From positions 124,001 through 188,000 of the forward strand of contig JASJFT010000055.1 in NCBI GenBank assembly GCA_030770425.1: DNA of 64,000 nucleotides. The letters run 5' to 3'. The notes beneath the pieces are model-generated. The model searched no databases, had not been told where the DNA came from, and saw only the letters and a list, made by a program, of their open reading frames with translations. The DNA comes from Darksidea phi (taxonomy: Eukaryota; Ascomycota; Dothideomycetes; Pleosporales; Lentitheciaceae). This document shows, piece by piece, positions 1 to 11,696 of this stretch. Position 1 is the stretch's first letter; each line of letters begins with the position of its first letter. The position numbers and the translations under genes were made by a program.

Positions 1-2097
1 GTCCAATCCCATTGGCAGTCCCTCCGGGACTTGCCCTCCAAACGGCATCTTCTCCTTATTGTTGGGATCTAGTAACGATTGCCGACGTTTGTCTTCGTGA
101 AACCGTGCTTGACTCATCATTTCTAGAACTGATACCCAGTTCTGGAATCGTAGTTCGTCGAGCGGAATACCTGTGGGACTAAGAGATGGTGATGTGATCG
201 ACCCGCTGGGCGGAGCGGGCTGATGAGGGTCGGTGGTAAGTTCGTCGTATACCGTACGCAAGTCTTCGGGCGATGCCAAGGACTTCCTGCTCGGATCGAG
301 AGACATATAGAAAGGGCTCTTGCGCAAATCCAAAGGCTGTCCAGACATGACAACGGCTGCAATATTCTTGACTTGACTGCGGAGAGCGTCAATCTCGGCT
401 GTGAAAGCGGCGAACTCCATGTTGCTCTCTGGTGAGCCCCTCACGAGCTCCCGTGTTTCCATGTGATAGGTTAGCCTCAACTTGAGAGCGGTAGAAAGAG
501 TGTGTTCAAATTTCCAGAGCTGTTCTTTGAAGTAGTCGGTATGACCCCCGCGGTTGCATGCTCTTACCAAAGTTATCCAGTCGCTATAGTCTAGCTGCTT
601 GCCTGCTGCTTCGGCATTGGAGGTGATGTGAGTCCAGTACTTCTCGATCAGCTCTTTGTCTTTCAGTCTTCCGGCCGACTCAAGGATGATCCGGAGATGG
701 AGGTCACCTATTTCCAGCTGTGCTGTTTGAATATCCTGCAGAGAAGCTTGTAACAAGCTGGGGACTTGGTACCTTCCAGCGAGGTGGATGAGAGCGGTGA
801 AGACTTGAATCTGCGGCGGCAAGCCTGCCTGAATGAAGGTCGACATGAATTCGTGGGCGGCGGCGACGATGATGTTGCGCATGGTTGCATCTTCGCCCGT
901 GAATTCCTCGCTAGCCGTTCCGTTGGGAAACACCACCTCGAAAGCGCGGATGAAGGCACCTACATGCGCGGCTTCGAGGGTACCACCAGCTTCCAAGTAG
1001 GCGTACATCGCGTTTGCTACTGCGCGGAGAGCCATGACGCGTTCCCGCAGTGCTGCATCAGTCAAACCCAACCGCAGCTTCTTTATGAGGCCTGTCAGAT
1101 GGCTCGGCTTGAAGAGCACTCCGGCACGGCATGCGACGAGAAAGGCCGTGTACGCTTCAGGCAGGGGCCTGTGGGTCATGAACAGCTCGAAGTACCGCGT
1201 GGGGACCTGCGCAGGGAACAGGCGCAGGGCCGTGTCGAGGGCGAGGTAGGCATTACGCCAGTCATGGGCGAGCATGCGAGCGGTTAGGATGCCCTGGAGG
1301 AGAAGCACGGGGATGTCGGTCATGATAATGGGTTGGCTGCGGTCGGGCACAATGGCGTCGGGCGAGAGATGATATTCAGCAAAGGTACCCGGGAAGCGCT
1401 TGAGAGCGTCGACATAGAGGTGCTCGAGCTCGGGTAGGGGGAGGATGCCGCCGTAGGCCATCAGCTCGATGGCGGCCCCGTAGACTGCCTGGGACACGAA
1501 CGTTTCGTCCTTGTCCACGAGCCACTGCCAGAAGGCGTAGCCGTCTTGGTATTTCTCGCACTCTTTGTATATCCCCAGCAGGTGGACGTGGGCGTAGGGA
1601 TGCGGCGGCAGAGTGCCCGTCTGGATGTCGCTGACCAGGCGCTGCACGAAGATGAGGATGTCCTCCATGCGGACGTCGGTGAGATGCATGTTGCGGACGC
1701 GGGCATGAAGGGCCTGGGCTATCCGGCGCGTGTCGTTACGGATGAGGGCGCCGGATGCAACGAGACTGGGATATAGGTCTAGCAGTGTCCTCACACTGAT
1801 GCTATCGCATGCGGCCCGCATCTGCTTCAGCAGCGGCGCCGCCTCATCTGTGGCGAGAGCCTTCCTCTCCTTGTACTTGCGCTTGTAGATAGGCGCTGGC
1901 TTGGGACCTCTGGCTTTCTTGTGGCCATGTGTCGCATACGATGACCGGTGTAGGCCAGCGAGCACATGTGGTGTGGAGCATCGTGTGGGGAGGAATGCGA
2001 GGTGTGCCGGGGTGCGGAGCAGTCGAGGGGCTAGGAAAGGCGTGGATGGACAGACGAGCGAGGCAAGCGACGTCCGAGGCAGTGGGAGCGAGGGCAT
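1..2097 (-). CDS. Rmd9/PPR-like mitochondrial RNA-metabolism protein (3' end outside window)
   Basis: One uninterrupted minus-strand frame of 699 codons starts at the ATG at 2097 and runs off the left edge without a stop. The first 70 residues are rich in Arg, Ser and Leu with almost no acidic residues (MPSLPLPRTSLASL, then RSSYATHGHKKARG), as expected for a mitochondrial presequence. The rest is helical and repeat-like (for example GTLPPHPYAHVHLLGIYKEC), resembling fungal RMD9/PPR-type proteins that stabilise or help translate mitochondrial mRNAs. The family call comes from general resemblance, not from a diagnostic motif; another mitochondrial alpha-solenoid expression factor is possible. 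It diverges from RET3 across 169 bp. Confidence 0.6.
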   Translation of the reverse strand, partial: MPSLPLPRTSLASLVCPSTPFLAPRLLRTPAHLAFLPTRCSTPHVLAGLHRSSYATHGHKKARGPKPAPIYKRKYKERKALATDEAAPLLKQMRAACDSISVRTLLDLYPSLVASGALIRNDTRRIAQALHARVRNMHLTDVRMEDILIFVQRLVSDIQTGTLPPHPYAHVHLLGIYKECEKYQDGYAFWQWLVDKDETFVSQAVYGAAIELMAYGGILPLPELEHLYVDALKRFPGTFAEYHLSPDAIVPDRSQPIIMTDIPVLLLQGILTARMLAHDWRNAYLALDTALRLFPAQVPTRYFELFMTHRPLPEAYTAFLVACRAGVLFKPSHLTGLIKKLRLGLTDAALRERVMALRAVANAMYAYLEAGGTLEAAHVGAFIRAFEVVFPNGTASEEFTGEDATMRNIIVAAAHEFMSTFIQAGLPPQIQVFTALIHLAGRYQVPSLLQASLQDIQTAQLEIGDLHLRIILESAGRLKDKELIEKYWTHITSNAEAAGKQLDYSDWITLVRACNRGGHTDYFKEQLWKFEHTLSTALKLRLTYHMETRELVRGSPESNMEFAAFTAEIDALRSQVKNIAAVVMSGQPLDLRKSPFYMSLDPSRKSLASPEDLRTVYDELTTDPHQPAPPSGSITSPSLSPTGIPLDELRFQNWVSVLEMMSQARFHEDKRRQSLLDPNNKEKMPFGGQVPEGLPMGLD

Positions 2098-2266
2098 TTC
2101 AGGAATTGGATGCGCGGAGGAGACGCGGGATGCTCTGCATGGTGTTGGACTTTTCTAGCGCCAAGCCGCCGTGTGATTGGGCGGGCGCCGCTACGCGAGG
2201 CGGAGGAGACACCTCGCAAAACCCCACGTACAGTTCCCTATAGTTACTTGCACCCCCAACATCACA
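2098..2266. promoter_or_regulatory. Divergent promoter between the Rmd9-like gene and RET3
   Basis: These 169 bp separate two outward-facing start codons (2097 minus, 2267 plus), so both core promoters and 5' leaders must lie here. I see no clear TATA box, in keeping with housekeeping genes. Confidence 0.5.
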
Positions 2267-3051
2267 ATGGCGCGGCCCCTCTCCCTCTTCAGCGTGTCGG
2301 CAATCCTGGTCCTCGCCATCGATGATGGCTCGCGCATCCTCACCAAGTACTACTCGAATCCGCACCCGCCGGCAGGCAACCCGACCGACTACCCTGGCCA
2401 GATCGCATACAAGACAGTGAAGGACCAGAAGGCGTTTGAGAAGGGGCTGCTCGGTGCGTCTAATACTAGCTGGGAGTGCAGCGGGTCTGACACGCGTCGC
2501 AGAGAAAACGGCCAAGCAGACTACGGACATCATCCTGTATGACCAAAAGGTCATTGTCTTCAAGATGGAGTCGGACGTCATGCTCTACGTCGTGGGCGGG
2601 CCCGAAGAGAACGAGGTGCTCCTATACAGGTATGGGTGTAGCTGTAGGCTAGGTATGGAATGCTAATGCGCGATAGTGTTGTTCTGGCGCTGCGAGACTC
2701 GCTCAACATCCTTCTGAAGTGCGTGACGTCCTCTTATTCAATCTTCTAGCTGACTCTTGTAGGAACTCGGTCGACAAGCGCACAGTCATCGAGAACTACG
2801 ACTTGGTGGTAGGTAGTGTAGCTGCTCGGCACTGCACAAGCTAACAATTGCAGTCCCTCGCCGTTGACGAGCTGGTGGACGACGGTATCATCCTGGAAAC
2901 GGACCCTGTTGTCGTGGCCTCGCGCGTCAGTCGGCCGCCGGCACAGGACATGACATCAATGAAGAACATCGACCTTTCGGAACAAGGTTTCTTGAATGCG
3001 TGGGAGTTTGGAAAGCGGCAGCTGGCTGAGAGGATACGGCAGGGTCTATAG
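2267..3051 (+). CDS. RET3: Coatomer subunit zeta (COPI coat)
   Basis: Five exons (2267-2453, 2503-2629, 2677-2718, 2763-2808, 2854-3051) join in frame to a 199-residue protein, close to the family length. The N-terminus (SLFSVSAILVLAIDDGSRIL), the middle (DVMLYVVGGPEENEVLLYS, ALRDSLNILLKNSVDKRTV) and the end (LAVDELVDDGIILETD) follow the longin/adaptin-small-chain fold of coatomer zeta. It is a core subunit of the COPI coat on Golgi-to-ER vesicles. All introns have GT-AG ends and are about 44-50 nt. Nothing unusual. Confidence 0.93.
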
Positions 3052-3328
3052 GCGGAGCTTGCGGACAGCGGAAACGGCGTTGTAGGAGTTTTGAGAGGCA
3101 AAACGGCATAGCGAAGGTCGCACCGCTGGGTCTGCGCTATAGAACCGACAGGCTCTGTTATTCCCCCAGATAATACTATCGGAAGGTCCCTCAAGCAATG
3201 TCGAATTTTATTACATAAGCACACCAGGGTCCTCAGCCCTACGCGCCACAGGGCGTCGGCGTTTGCACTCCGTCATTGTCCCTCTAGGACCCCACCACAC
3301 GCTCAACTCTGCCCCCGCACACAACGCC

Positions 3329-6300
3329 ATGAAACAGAGGTTCTCTTCGCTCGACGTCAAAGTAAGACTGGGATCGTCCTACTTTTAAAGGAATTTTTCT
3401 AAACGAATTAGGTGATTGCTCACGAGCTCTCCAAGACGCTCGTTCCGCTGCGAGTCACAAACATATACGATCTTTCTTCGGTAGGTCAAGTGTGAGCTCG
3501 TGCATATACGTTCTAGCCCTAACGCCGTGCAGCGAATTTTCCTATTCAAGTTTCACAAGCCCGACCACCGCGAGCAATTCATCATCGAATCCGGCTTTCG
3601 GTGCCACCTCACCTCGTACGCGCGCACCACCGCATCGGCCCCGTCAGGCTTCGTCGCTCGGTTACGTAAATACTTGAAGACAAGAAGGGTCACTTCCATC
3701 ACCCAGATTGGCACCGATCGCATTATAGAATTCCAATTCTCCGATGGCTTGTACAGGCTGTACCTGGAATTTTACGCGGGTGGCAACATCGTCCTCACAG
3801 ACGGGGACCTGAACGTCTTGGCTCTACTGCGAAATGTAGAGGAAGGCGCAGAGCATGAGAAGTTGAGAGTGGGACTACAATACAACCTATCACTGCGTCA
3901 GAATTACGGAGGCATACCCGACCTCACCCAGGAGAGGGTCCGCGAGGGATTACAGAAGGCGGTCGACCGGCAGAAAGAACAGCCTGCGGCCACTGGCAAG
4001 AAGACAAAGAAGCATTCAAAGGATGCGTTGCGGAAAGCGCTTGCGGTATCAATAACGGAATGTCCTCCATTGCTCATAGATCATGCCTTACATATTGCCG
4101 AGTTCGACTCTACCCTGAAACCGGAGCAGGTACTTGAAGATGAGAGGCTTGTGGAAAGGCTTGTAGAGGTTCTACGCAACGCACGTAGCATCTCTGAGGA
4201 CATTATCAAACCGGATCGTATCAAGGGTTACATATTAACCAAGCCAAACACTGCAGCGCCAAAGGAAGATCCGGAAAGCGCAGAGAAGTCCAAGCATCTG
4301 TACGACGACTTTCATCCATTTCGGCCCCAGCAGTTTGAAAACTCAGAATCCACCTTTTTGGAGTTTGAGGGGTTCAACAAGACCGTGGATGAGTTCTTTT
4401 CCTCGATTGAAGGACAGAAGGTGGAGTCGAAGCTACATGAGCGAGAAGCACACGCAAAGAAGAAATTAGAGCACGCGCGGAAAGAGCACGAAGGTCGCAT
4501 CGATGGACTCCAAAAGGCGCAAGAGTTGAATTTCCGTAAGGCGGAAGCTATCTTGGCCAACCTGCACCGTGTAGAAGAGGCCATAGCTGCTGTTAACGGA
4601 CTTGTTGGTCAAGGAATGGACTGGGGCGAGATTGCGCGTTTGATCGAGCGAGAGCAGAACCAGGGTAATTCTGTTGCGCAACTCATTAAGCTTCCTTTGA
4701 AACTGTACGAGAATACCGTTACACTCTCACTCGATGCATCTAGCTGGGATCAAGAAGATCAAGATGAACACGAAGGATATGAAACGAGTTCCGTGAGCGG
4801 AGAGACGGACGACGAAGATGAGCCTGTGGCAGGGAAGAAGAAGGCTCCGACTTCCCAGCCAATTGCGGAACCGAAGCTGGCCGTTGACGTAAATCTTGGT
4901 CTTTCGGCTTGGGCAAACTCGAGCGAATATTTTGACGAGAAGAAAGTAGCAAAAAGCAAAGAAGAACGCACGCTGGAAGCATCAGGAAAAGCCTTGAAGA
5001 ATACCGAGCGAAAGGTAGCCGCTGATTTAAAGAAGGGTCTGAAGCAAGAGAAGGAGGTGTTGCGGCCGGTGCGAAATCATCAATGGTTTGAAAAGTTCAT
5101 ATTCTTTATTTCCTCAGATGGGTATCTTGTGCTGGGTGGGAAAGATGCGCAGCAGAACGAAATCATCTATCGGAAGTATCTGCGCAAAGGGGACATCTAC
5201 GTGCATGCGGACCTCAAAGGTGCAGCTCCGATGGTTATCAAGAACAACCCCAAGACACCCGATGCACCGATACCTCCATCCACCCTATCTCAAGCAGGCC
5301 ACTTGTCAGTTTGTACCTCTGAGGCTTGGGACTCAAAAGCAGTAATGTCTGCATGGTGGGTCAATGCCGACCAGGTCAGTAAAACTGGGCACACTGGCGA
5401 GTTCCTCGCACCGGGGCTATTTAATATCACTGGGAAGAAGGAGTTTTTACCTCCGGCTCAACTGATTGTTGGATTGGCAGCCATGTTCGAGATGAGCGAC
5501 GACAGCAAAGCCCGGCACCAAAAGCATCGCATTAACGACCCTGTTAGTACAGTGTCTACTGAGAGTGTATCGGAACCGGCAGACCTTCTGAAAGATTCTG
5601 GTGTTGAACAGGAAGCCGAAAGCGATAGTGACGAGGAATTCCCAGACGCGAAGCCAGCCTCTGACTCAGAGGACGACTTTCCCGACACCAAGCCGGAGGA
5701 TTCCGATGCCAGCGATGCCGAATCGGAAGCTACAGGACCTGTCAACCCACTACAAAGAGCGGATTGGACGGCCTCTGCAGATACGGATTCAGAAGGCGAG
5801 GCAGCAAAAACTCCGCAGTTCCCACAGGAAGCTACATCGAAGCTTAAGAAGTCGGACCAGACTCAAGAAGGTTCATATGAAGACGCAGGCTCAATAGCAG
5901 ATTCCGAACAGTCGCAAAAGACAGGACGCCGTCATTTGTCTGCGAAAGAACGGAGGTTACTCAAGAAGGGACAGGGGTCTGGAAACATACTAGCCTCTGA
6001 TTCAGTTTCCAACGTGGACGAAGAAGCCAATGGCGATGACGATGTCACATCCGCACCAGGCAGCGAAGCACAGCCCACTACAAAGGGACCTGGCACAGTC
6101 ACTTCGCAAGCGGGTAAGGGAGCAAAAGGACCCCAGCCTCGCGGCAAACGTGGCAAAGCAAAGAAGTTCGCGGCAAAATACGCGGACCAGGACGAAGAAG
6201 ACCGAGCACTAGCGCTACGTCTCCTAGGTGCTAAATCCGAACAAAACGTAGCAGAAACCAAAGCCCAAGAAAAGCGATCGAAAGAAGAGGAAGCCGCCGC

Positions 6301-6844
6301 AAACAAGCAACGCCGCCGTGAGCAACACCTTCGCGTGCAAGCCGTCGGCAAGGCCGCGGAGGAAGCTCGCCATGCCACCTACCAGAGCCAAGAGAACGAC
6401 GCGGAGGACGACGAACATCTCAAAACCTCTCTTCTTAACCTCGACGCCTTCACTGGCCGCCCTCTTCCTGGCGATACGCTCCTCTCCGCAGTCCCTGTCT
6501 GCGCACCCTGGTCCGCACTCTCTGCTTATAAATACAAAGCCAAGCTCCAACCTGGATCTCTCAAACGCGGCAAGGCCGTTAAGGAGATACTAATGAAGTG
6601 GGATCATGCAGGTAAGGATGCGAGGGCATTAGACAAGTCATCAAAGGACGTGGAGAGAATCTGGCCTGAGGAGATTGAGCTGATTAGGGGATGGAAAGAG
6701 GCAGAAGTTGTGGGGTGTGTGGCTGTTAGCAAGGTCAGGGTTATGATGGCTGGAGGACGGGATGGCGCCGGAAATGGTGGTGGGCCGGGAGGTGCGAAGA
6801 AGATGAAGAAGACAAGACGGGGACGGGGCAGTAAGAAAAAGTGA
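3329..6844 (+). CDS. RQC2: Ribosome quality control complex subunit Rqc2/Tae2 (NEMF family)
   Basis: Three exons (3329-3361, 3412-3480, 3533-6844) encode about 1137 residues. The N-terminal NFACT-N domain includes the conserved SAPSGFVARLRKYLK stretch. A charged coiled coil lies at about 320-370, and the NFACT-R domain (DUF814) at about 545-660 with YVHADLKGAAPMVIKNNP near 590. A long acidic/Ser-rich region follows at about 690-800, then basic coiled-coil segments and an NFACT-C domain (LDAFTGRPLPGDTLLSAVPV, near 1005). Rqc2 binds stalled 60S-peptidyl-tRNA complexes, recruits the ligase Ltn1 and directs CAT tailing. The first two exons are too short to appear as ORFs but restore the family N-terminus MKQRFSSLDVK. 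The C-terminus is very Lys/Gly-rich. Confidence 0.93.
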
Positions 6845-7209
6845 TAAGCATTAGGTGAGTGTTGTAGGTGTAATTTGGATACTAAGTATTTATCCCTTGG
6901 CACTCAGCTCACTACCATACAATATATTCTCGTCCTATGTATTCTGCATTTTGACTACCTTCAGGACATAGTACATCATAGGGTACAGTCCGTTAGACAT
7001 AGCAGGACGACGCGAAGCTAGTCCTAATTGGGATTAGTGGTATTAAACGTGCCGGCGAGTGTTTATCAACACTGAATTCCCATGGCCAATTTACACTCTT
7101 CGTGCTAATTTGAGAAAGAGCACCGGCTGACATTCTTGAGTAGACATCGAGCTATAAGAGTTATATTCCGCTGAGACATTCACTCCTACACCGACTTCTA
7201 CATCCGACG
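6845..7209. other. Intergenic, RQC2 3' region and RNase H gene promoter
   Basis: 365 bp with no ORF of note. It holds the RQC2 3' UTR and the leader of the next gene. No repeat or RNA gene recognised. Confidence 0.5.
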
Positions 7210-8301
7210 ATGTCACCACTTCGCGACGACAGTGCCGATGATGGCCACGAGAGCTGGCCGTATCAGGTCACAGCAGAGGAAGTCTGCCTAGCAGAAAAGC
7301 AGGGGAGACGCGAGGCTACTCGTAAACAAAAGCGAGCGATACGGGCCGAGCGAAGGGCGCGCGCCAGCGCATACCCTGCCGCCGCCCTGGCACGTCTTAA
7401 GGCTAAGGAGATGCGCCACAAATCTACGGGCCGCTGCAACCTTCTTCGCGCGCAAGTCCTAGGGAACGACAGAGAGTTCCCCGGTACAGTAGTTCTGTCT
7501 TCGCCAGATGCCGCACGTGGCTCTGATTCCTCGCTCCTAGCCGATCTAGGAAGCGACCCTCAGCACACGGCCGTATACTGGTCAGACGCCGGTAAGCCAC
7601 ATGACGGCGATGCAGGTATCGAGGCAGGTTGCCTGGGTGCTGGTGTTGTGTGGCGCGAGAGAGATAGCAGGGGGGTGGAGCAGTGGCATTCGAGCGAATT
7701 CCCGCTTGGTCGCGATACCGGCACCAGCGGAGACGCAGAGCTCTACGGAGTTGCGGCAGCGATGAAGATTGCTGCTCAGCATGTTGCGGGCGGGAACGGC
7801 CACATCCACCGCGTCCGCATCTTCACCGACCATGATGGCATCCTCAAAGCCATCGAGAACCCGAAGCTTGTCATGCCCCTCGGCCCGTTCACTTCCACGC
7901 GCCTAGCCATCCAAGACCTCTACGAGTACGCTGACTGGCTTGTCCAGTCGGGCGTCAGGCTCGAGCTCGTCTGGGTCAAGGGCCACAGCAAGTCGAAGGG
8001 GAACAAGTACGCGGACAGCGCGGCGAAGCGGGCAGTTCAGAGACAGGCGAGCTTCAGCGCGTATGCCGCGTACGATCAGCACCAGGCGGTGGGGATCAAG
8101 GCGCCGAAGGAGTTCGAGAAGATGGGGTGGCTGTGGAGGGAGGAGTGGCTGTGGCGAGCGAACAGGAGGTCGCTGGTGCGGGAGAGGAAGGCGCTTGGGG
8201 CTGTGGAGGAGAGGGTCCGTCTCGGCGATGGCGAGGCGGATATGGATGTCACCGGGGACGGCACCGATGATGAAGATGTCGAGATGGACATGAGCGAGTA
8301 G
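7210..8301 (+). CDS. RNase H-fold protein, copy 1
   Basis: Single-exon gene of 363 residues. Residues 20-70 are highly basic and helical. The core is RNase H-like with all four acidic positions present: D126 (YWSDAG), E177 (GDAELYGV), D207 (FTDHDG) and D269 (NKYADSAA), plus a VKGHS motif just before the last Asp. The tail after 310 is acidic. A closely related gene lies at 20082-21140. RNase H domains cleave RNA in RNA:DNA hybrids; this one resembles the RNase H of non-LTR retroelements and may be a domesticated piece, but no reverse transcriptase lies beside it. The native substrate is unknown. Confidence 0.75.
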   Translation: MSPLRDDSADDGHESWPYQVTAEEVCLAEKQGRREATRKQKRAIRAERRARASAYPAAALARLKAKEMRHKSTGRCNLLRAQVLGNDREFPGTVVLSSPDAARGSDSSLLADLGSDPQHTAVYWSDAGKPHDGDAGIEAGCLGAGVVWRERDSRGVEQWHSSEFPLGRDTGTSGDAELYGVAAAMKIAAQHVAGGNGHIHRVRIFTDHDGILKAIENPKLVMPLGPFTSTRLAIQDLYEYADWLVQSGVRLELVWVKGHSKSKGNKYADSAAKRAVQRQASFSAYAAYDQHQAVGIKAPKEFEKMGWLWREEWLWRANRRSLVRERKALGAVEERVRLGDGEADMDVTGDGTDDEDVEMDMSE

Positions 8302-8540
8302 AAGATAGTCTTGAGCACTATACGCTGAATGGATTGTTGGTGCTTCCGAGGCGCTTCATCCCGAAAACTTCCTTGCTGTCACAACACCTAGCATATTGCA
8401 TGTCACTTCCGGCCTTGATGCATTCCTTGCTCCTGCTAATCATAGTGCTACGCACAACTCTTCGTCTACCGAAGGCCAGCAGGCCGTCTTTTCCATCGAA
8501 CCGCTACTAACATTCCCGATCCTGCTCCCTCCCGCCTATT

Positions 8541-9494
8541 TTAATAAAACACAAACGCCCTAACCTCAATGCTCTGCCTCGGAATTCCAGACCCCCTCTC
8601 CCCCAGATCAAATGAACAATGCGGCACCGCCAATTCCTGCCCCCTTTCCGAATCGTAAGCCTGAAAGACGGTAATCTCCGAGTCCAGCTGATCCGGAACA
8701 TAATACCACTTGTGGTTGGGGTTATGGTGAACTTGGAACACTTCGTTGGCGACAGTAGGGAAGACTTCGTCGACCGTGTAGAGATCCTTTTGACGATCGA
8801 CGCTTTGGGGGTCGAGATACGCCATGGGGAAGTCTCGGCATGGACCTTCTAAGGGTTTCCATATGCTAGGTGCGAAGAGTTAGCGGAAGCGGTTTGCGTG
8901 AATTGGAGAGAGAAGACGTACTTGATAACCTGATAGCGTCGACTCGTCACTTTTTCCCTGTCTTTGCCGAAGTACTGATCTAATCTGCTATCTAGCTCCG
9001 CAGTGGTATAGTCTATTCATCCGTAAGTCAACTGCATCTCCGCAGCGCAAGATGTATCTAAACTCACCAATATGAGCCGAAAGAGACGGCTGCGATTCTC
9101 CCTCATTAGCCTCCCCCACATTCCTCTGCGGAAAACTCCGCGCCCTCTTCCTCAGCATCCAGTCGAAAACCGTAAGATCTTTCGCCCCCAGAGTCTTACA
9201 AATAGTGCGATGCAGCTCGGGAAGGTACACTCTTTCGATCCAATCGTCATCATCGAAGTCGGAGGGCCGCATCTGGCTGCTGTCGATGGAGGCGATTTTG
9301 AGCCCGTGGTCTTCGTACTTTAGGTTTGACGTGCGCAGGTTGCGCATTTTGATGTTCGAGTAGGGCTCGATGTTGAAGTTATTCTGCGGAAAGCCCGGGG
9401 GAGCTGCGTAGTGCAGAATGTATCCTTTTTCATCGGGCGCGGTTTTGGGGTCTTTGACTACGTAGCGGACGGAGGCTAAGAGTGCGTCGGCCAT
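8541..9494 (-). CDS. AsaB/CmcJ-like Fe(II)/2-oxoglutarate-type oxidase
   Basis: Three minus-strand exons (9494-9068, 9012-8922, 8865-8541) join in frame to 280 residues. The joined protein has the family landmarks: an N-terminal beta segment (SVRYVVKDPKTA), NIWKPLEGPCRDFPMAYLD across the second splice, then EVFQVHHNPNHKWYYVP and a terminal VPHCSFDLGERGSGIP/SIEVRAFVFY block. This family (AsaB, NvfI, 'CmcJ-like' hydroxylases) acts as a small non-heme iron oxygenase or desaturase, often in secondary metabolism. No biosynthetic core gene is adjacent, so the substrate is unknown. Splice choices rest on GT-AG ends and frame. Confidence 0.85.
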
Positions 9495-10305
9495 TATGGA
9501 TGTTGGAAGTCAAGTGTAGTGAGAATTGAGGAGGAAGAATCTAAGGGGGAGTAGAGCTGGAGAAAATACAGTAAACATAGAGAGGGATCTCGCATCACAT
9601 GAGCTGGCTGGGGCTCCTGCTGGAGTGAGGGGCTGCATGAAACACCAAGTTGATCTCATTGCCGAACACGAGAAGATAGACTTTTGAGCATGTTAGAGAG
9701 GGTTTTCGGCGTCCAATGTGACCAAAGCTACTATCATTGTCGCTCACGTCGTGTTTTTTCGTCACTGGTGATGTCCATTGCAGTACTCAGGATCGCAATT
9801 CGGTATACGAAACAGATGCATCCCGCGATGGAATACCACCACCAATCAGCCTGGGCGTTCCATGAGCAAGTTTGAGACAGATCTCCGTAACGCGGATGGT
9901 TGAAGCTATGGGGATCCTGCAGCCAGGGAGACCTCGGGCTTGTGTGTAAGTTTATAGACGATAGCCGCGGCATCCATGCATTGATCGAGCGCATAACAAA
10001 ACGAATTAGAGTAAAGGGTGGTGCATCGAGTGCAGATCAATCTATCCCAGGCACATCTCACGACCACAAGGGAACAAAAGTCCTCGTATCTTTCCCCGCA
10101 CAGTGTGAGCAAATTGGAGCAAGAATACCGCTGCAAGCCTCACGAAACGTCACTTCAATATGCAGCATGCGACAAAGACTCCCGTTCCTCGATCTCAGGC
10201 CTTTCGGTATATATTCACTACGTGTCACCCAACATTTGTAGCCCATCCACAAGCTAACCCCCTCAAACAACAACCTTCACTACTTCAATTCTTCAATCAT
10301 TCGAA
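9495..10305. other. Intergenic, divergent promoters
   Basis: About 810 bp between the AsaB-like gene and the small gene at 10306. A TATA-like stretch (GGTATATATTC) near 10205 sits about 100 bp before the next ATG. No convincing ORF. Confidence 0.4.
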
Positions 10306-10485
10306 ATGGCCCCAACCACCAAGACCCAGCCCTGGAAGAGCGTCTGGCCCCCGGCGGAGAACGTTGCTGACCAGGCCAACACCATTCCTCAGGGACTTTC
10401 CTCCGAGGAGGTTACCAACCAGCGTGCTTATGGCAGCCATGCCTCCAACACCAAGGGCCGCATCGTCCATCTCAGCAAATGTTAG
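10306..10485 (+). CDS. Small hypothetical protein, 59 residues
   Basis: An ATG in good fungal context (CGAAATGGCC), preceded by a CT/CAA-rich leader and a TATA-like box about 100 bp upstream, opens a 59-codon frame. The product is hydrophilic and Trp-containing (QPWKSVWPPAENVADQ, then GLSSEEVTNQRAYGSHAS). I do not recognise the family. The last codons overlap a possible splice donor (T|GTTAGT at 10481). Splicing to an AAG acceptor near 10528, preceded by a CTAAT branch site, would give a slightly different end (LVE). Either form is about 60 residues. Confidence 0.5.
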   Translation: MAPTTKTQPWKSVWPPAENVADQANTIPQGLSSEEVTNQRAYGSHASNTKGRIVHLSKC

Positions 10486-11696
10486 TACCCTCGAAACCTC
10501 TATGATTCACTGCATGGCTCTAATCCAAGTGGTGGAATAGAAATCGATCTCTATGCTTAGAGTGAGGGGGTTATGGTGGAGGGGCCGCAATGGAAACGAG
10601 TTACGACTGGGGATAGTAGGCGGGGGAGGGTTTGAAGGGATGGTTTCGTAGCTTTTAGGATTTGCGCGCTTGTCTACTCCAAGTTCTATTCGGAGCTGGG
10701 TCGTCAGCTGGTTTCGAGAGCTAGGCAGCATCAATCTATTCGAATCCGGTCGTCCATGCCTTGTGCTCACGCGTGTTGCAAATATAATGACAGCGCAATC
10801 CCGCAGTGCATTTTTCCGTGTTTGTGTTAGGAAGTCGACAACGGCTTTTGCGTACGTTACGCTTAGTAACTGTTTTCTGTCGTGAGCAAACACAACGTGC
10901 CACAATACCAAAGGCCTAGTGAGAACTGAAGCGGGAAAGTATCATATCATCTTTCTTCATTGTACGTGAGTCGTCTTAACTCACTCAAAGGCGTTTTCAA
11001 GCGGGGTAACAACATAAAACGTTGCCGAGCGGGAACGGCAGCGGCCCTCAATCCTTCCCGTTGATTAGCTCGACGTCAATGAGCAAGTTCTGCGGGTGAG
11101 CATGTTTTCCAAGCAGCTGAGCTTGCAAGCGACAGGGTTCGTAGTGCGGGGTAGTGTCTGAATGATATGTAATTCGTCTCGCTAAGGATTGAGTGAGGCT
11201 GATGGGATGCTTCTGATTATCTTCAACAAGCGTCTTATCTTGTGCATGCATGGCTTAATAATCGTAACACGAAGGAGAGCCCCATCCGGCGTTCAGCCGC
11301 TGGATGCTGACGTGCCATTCTCTAATTGCTTGCCTTTTCTATGGACCCCGCGATCATCGCCGCTGCCAGGCTGCCACTCTTGCCAGCTGAGGAGCTGTCC
11401 TGCTCCTCAACCGCGCGAACAGCTCACCCAACTTCCCTCTTAAATTCATGGAGGAGGTATTGGAAAATCCGATTCTCACGCGCTACAACTGTGTACGATT
11501 GAATAGCCTCGCAATCTTTAGGTTTCTATGAAACATCGCCTACGCACCGCCGAATACAACGTCAAACGTTGCCTGACTTCGATTGTCTAGATCTGTCAAG
11601 TACAGAAAGGCCTCATAATTCAAGTACAGACTAAACATTGCCTCTCTCTCTTCGGCTTTAAGACGTCCTTCGCATTTCACATTGCCATTGATCGCC
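10486..11696. other. Intergenic, no supported gene
   Basis: About 1.2 kb. Several short frames on both strands look like chance. The last part holds the promoter and leader of the NLR-type gene. No repeat recognised. Confidence 0.4.

Noticed and set aside
766..1287. 173-codon plus-strand ORF
   Set aside because: It is the antisense shadow of the Rmd9-like coding frame, which is continuous and protein-like on the minus strand.
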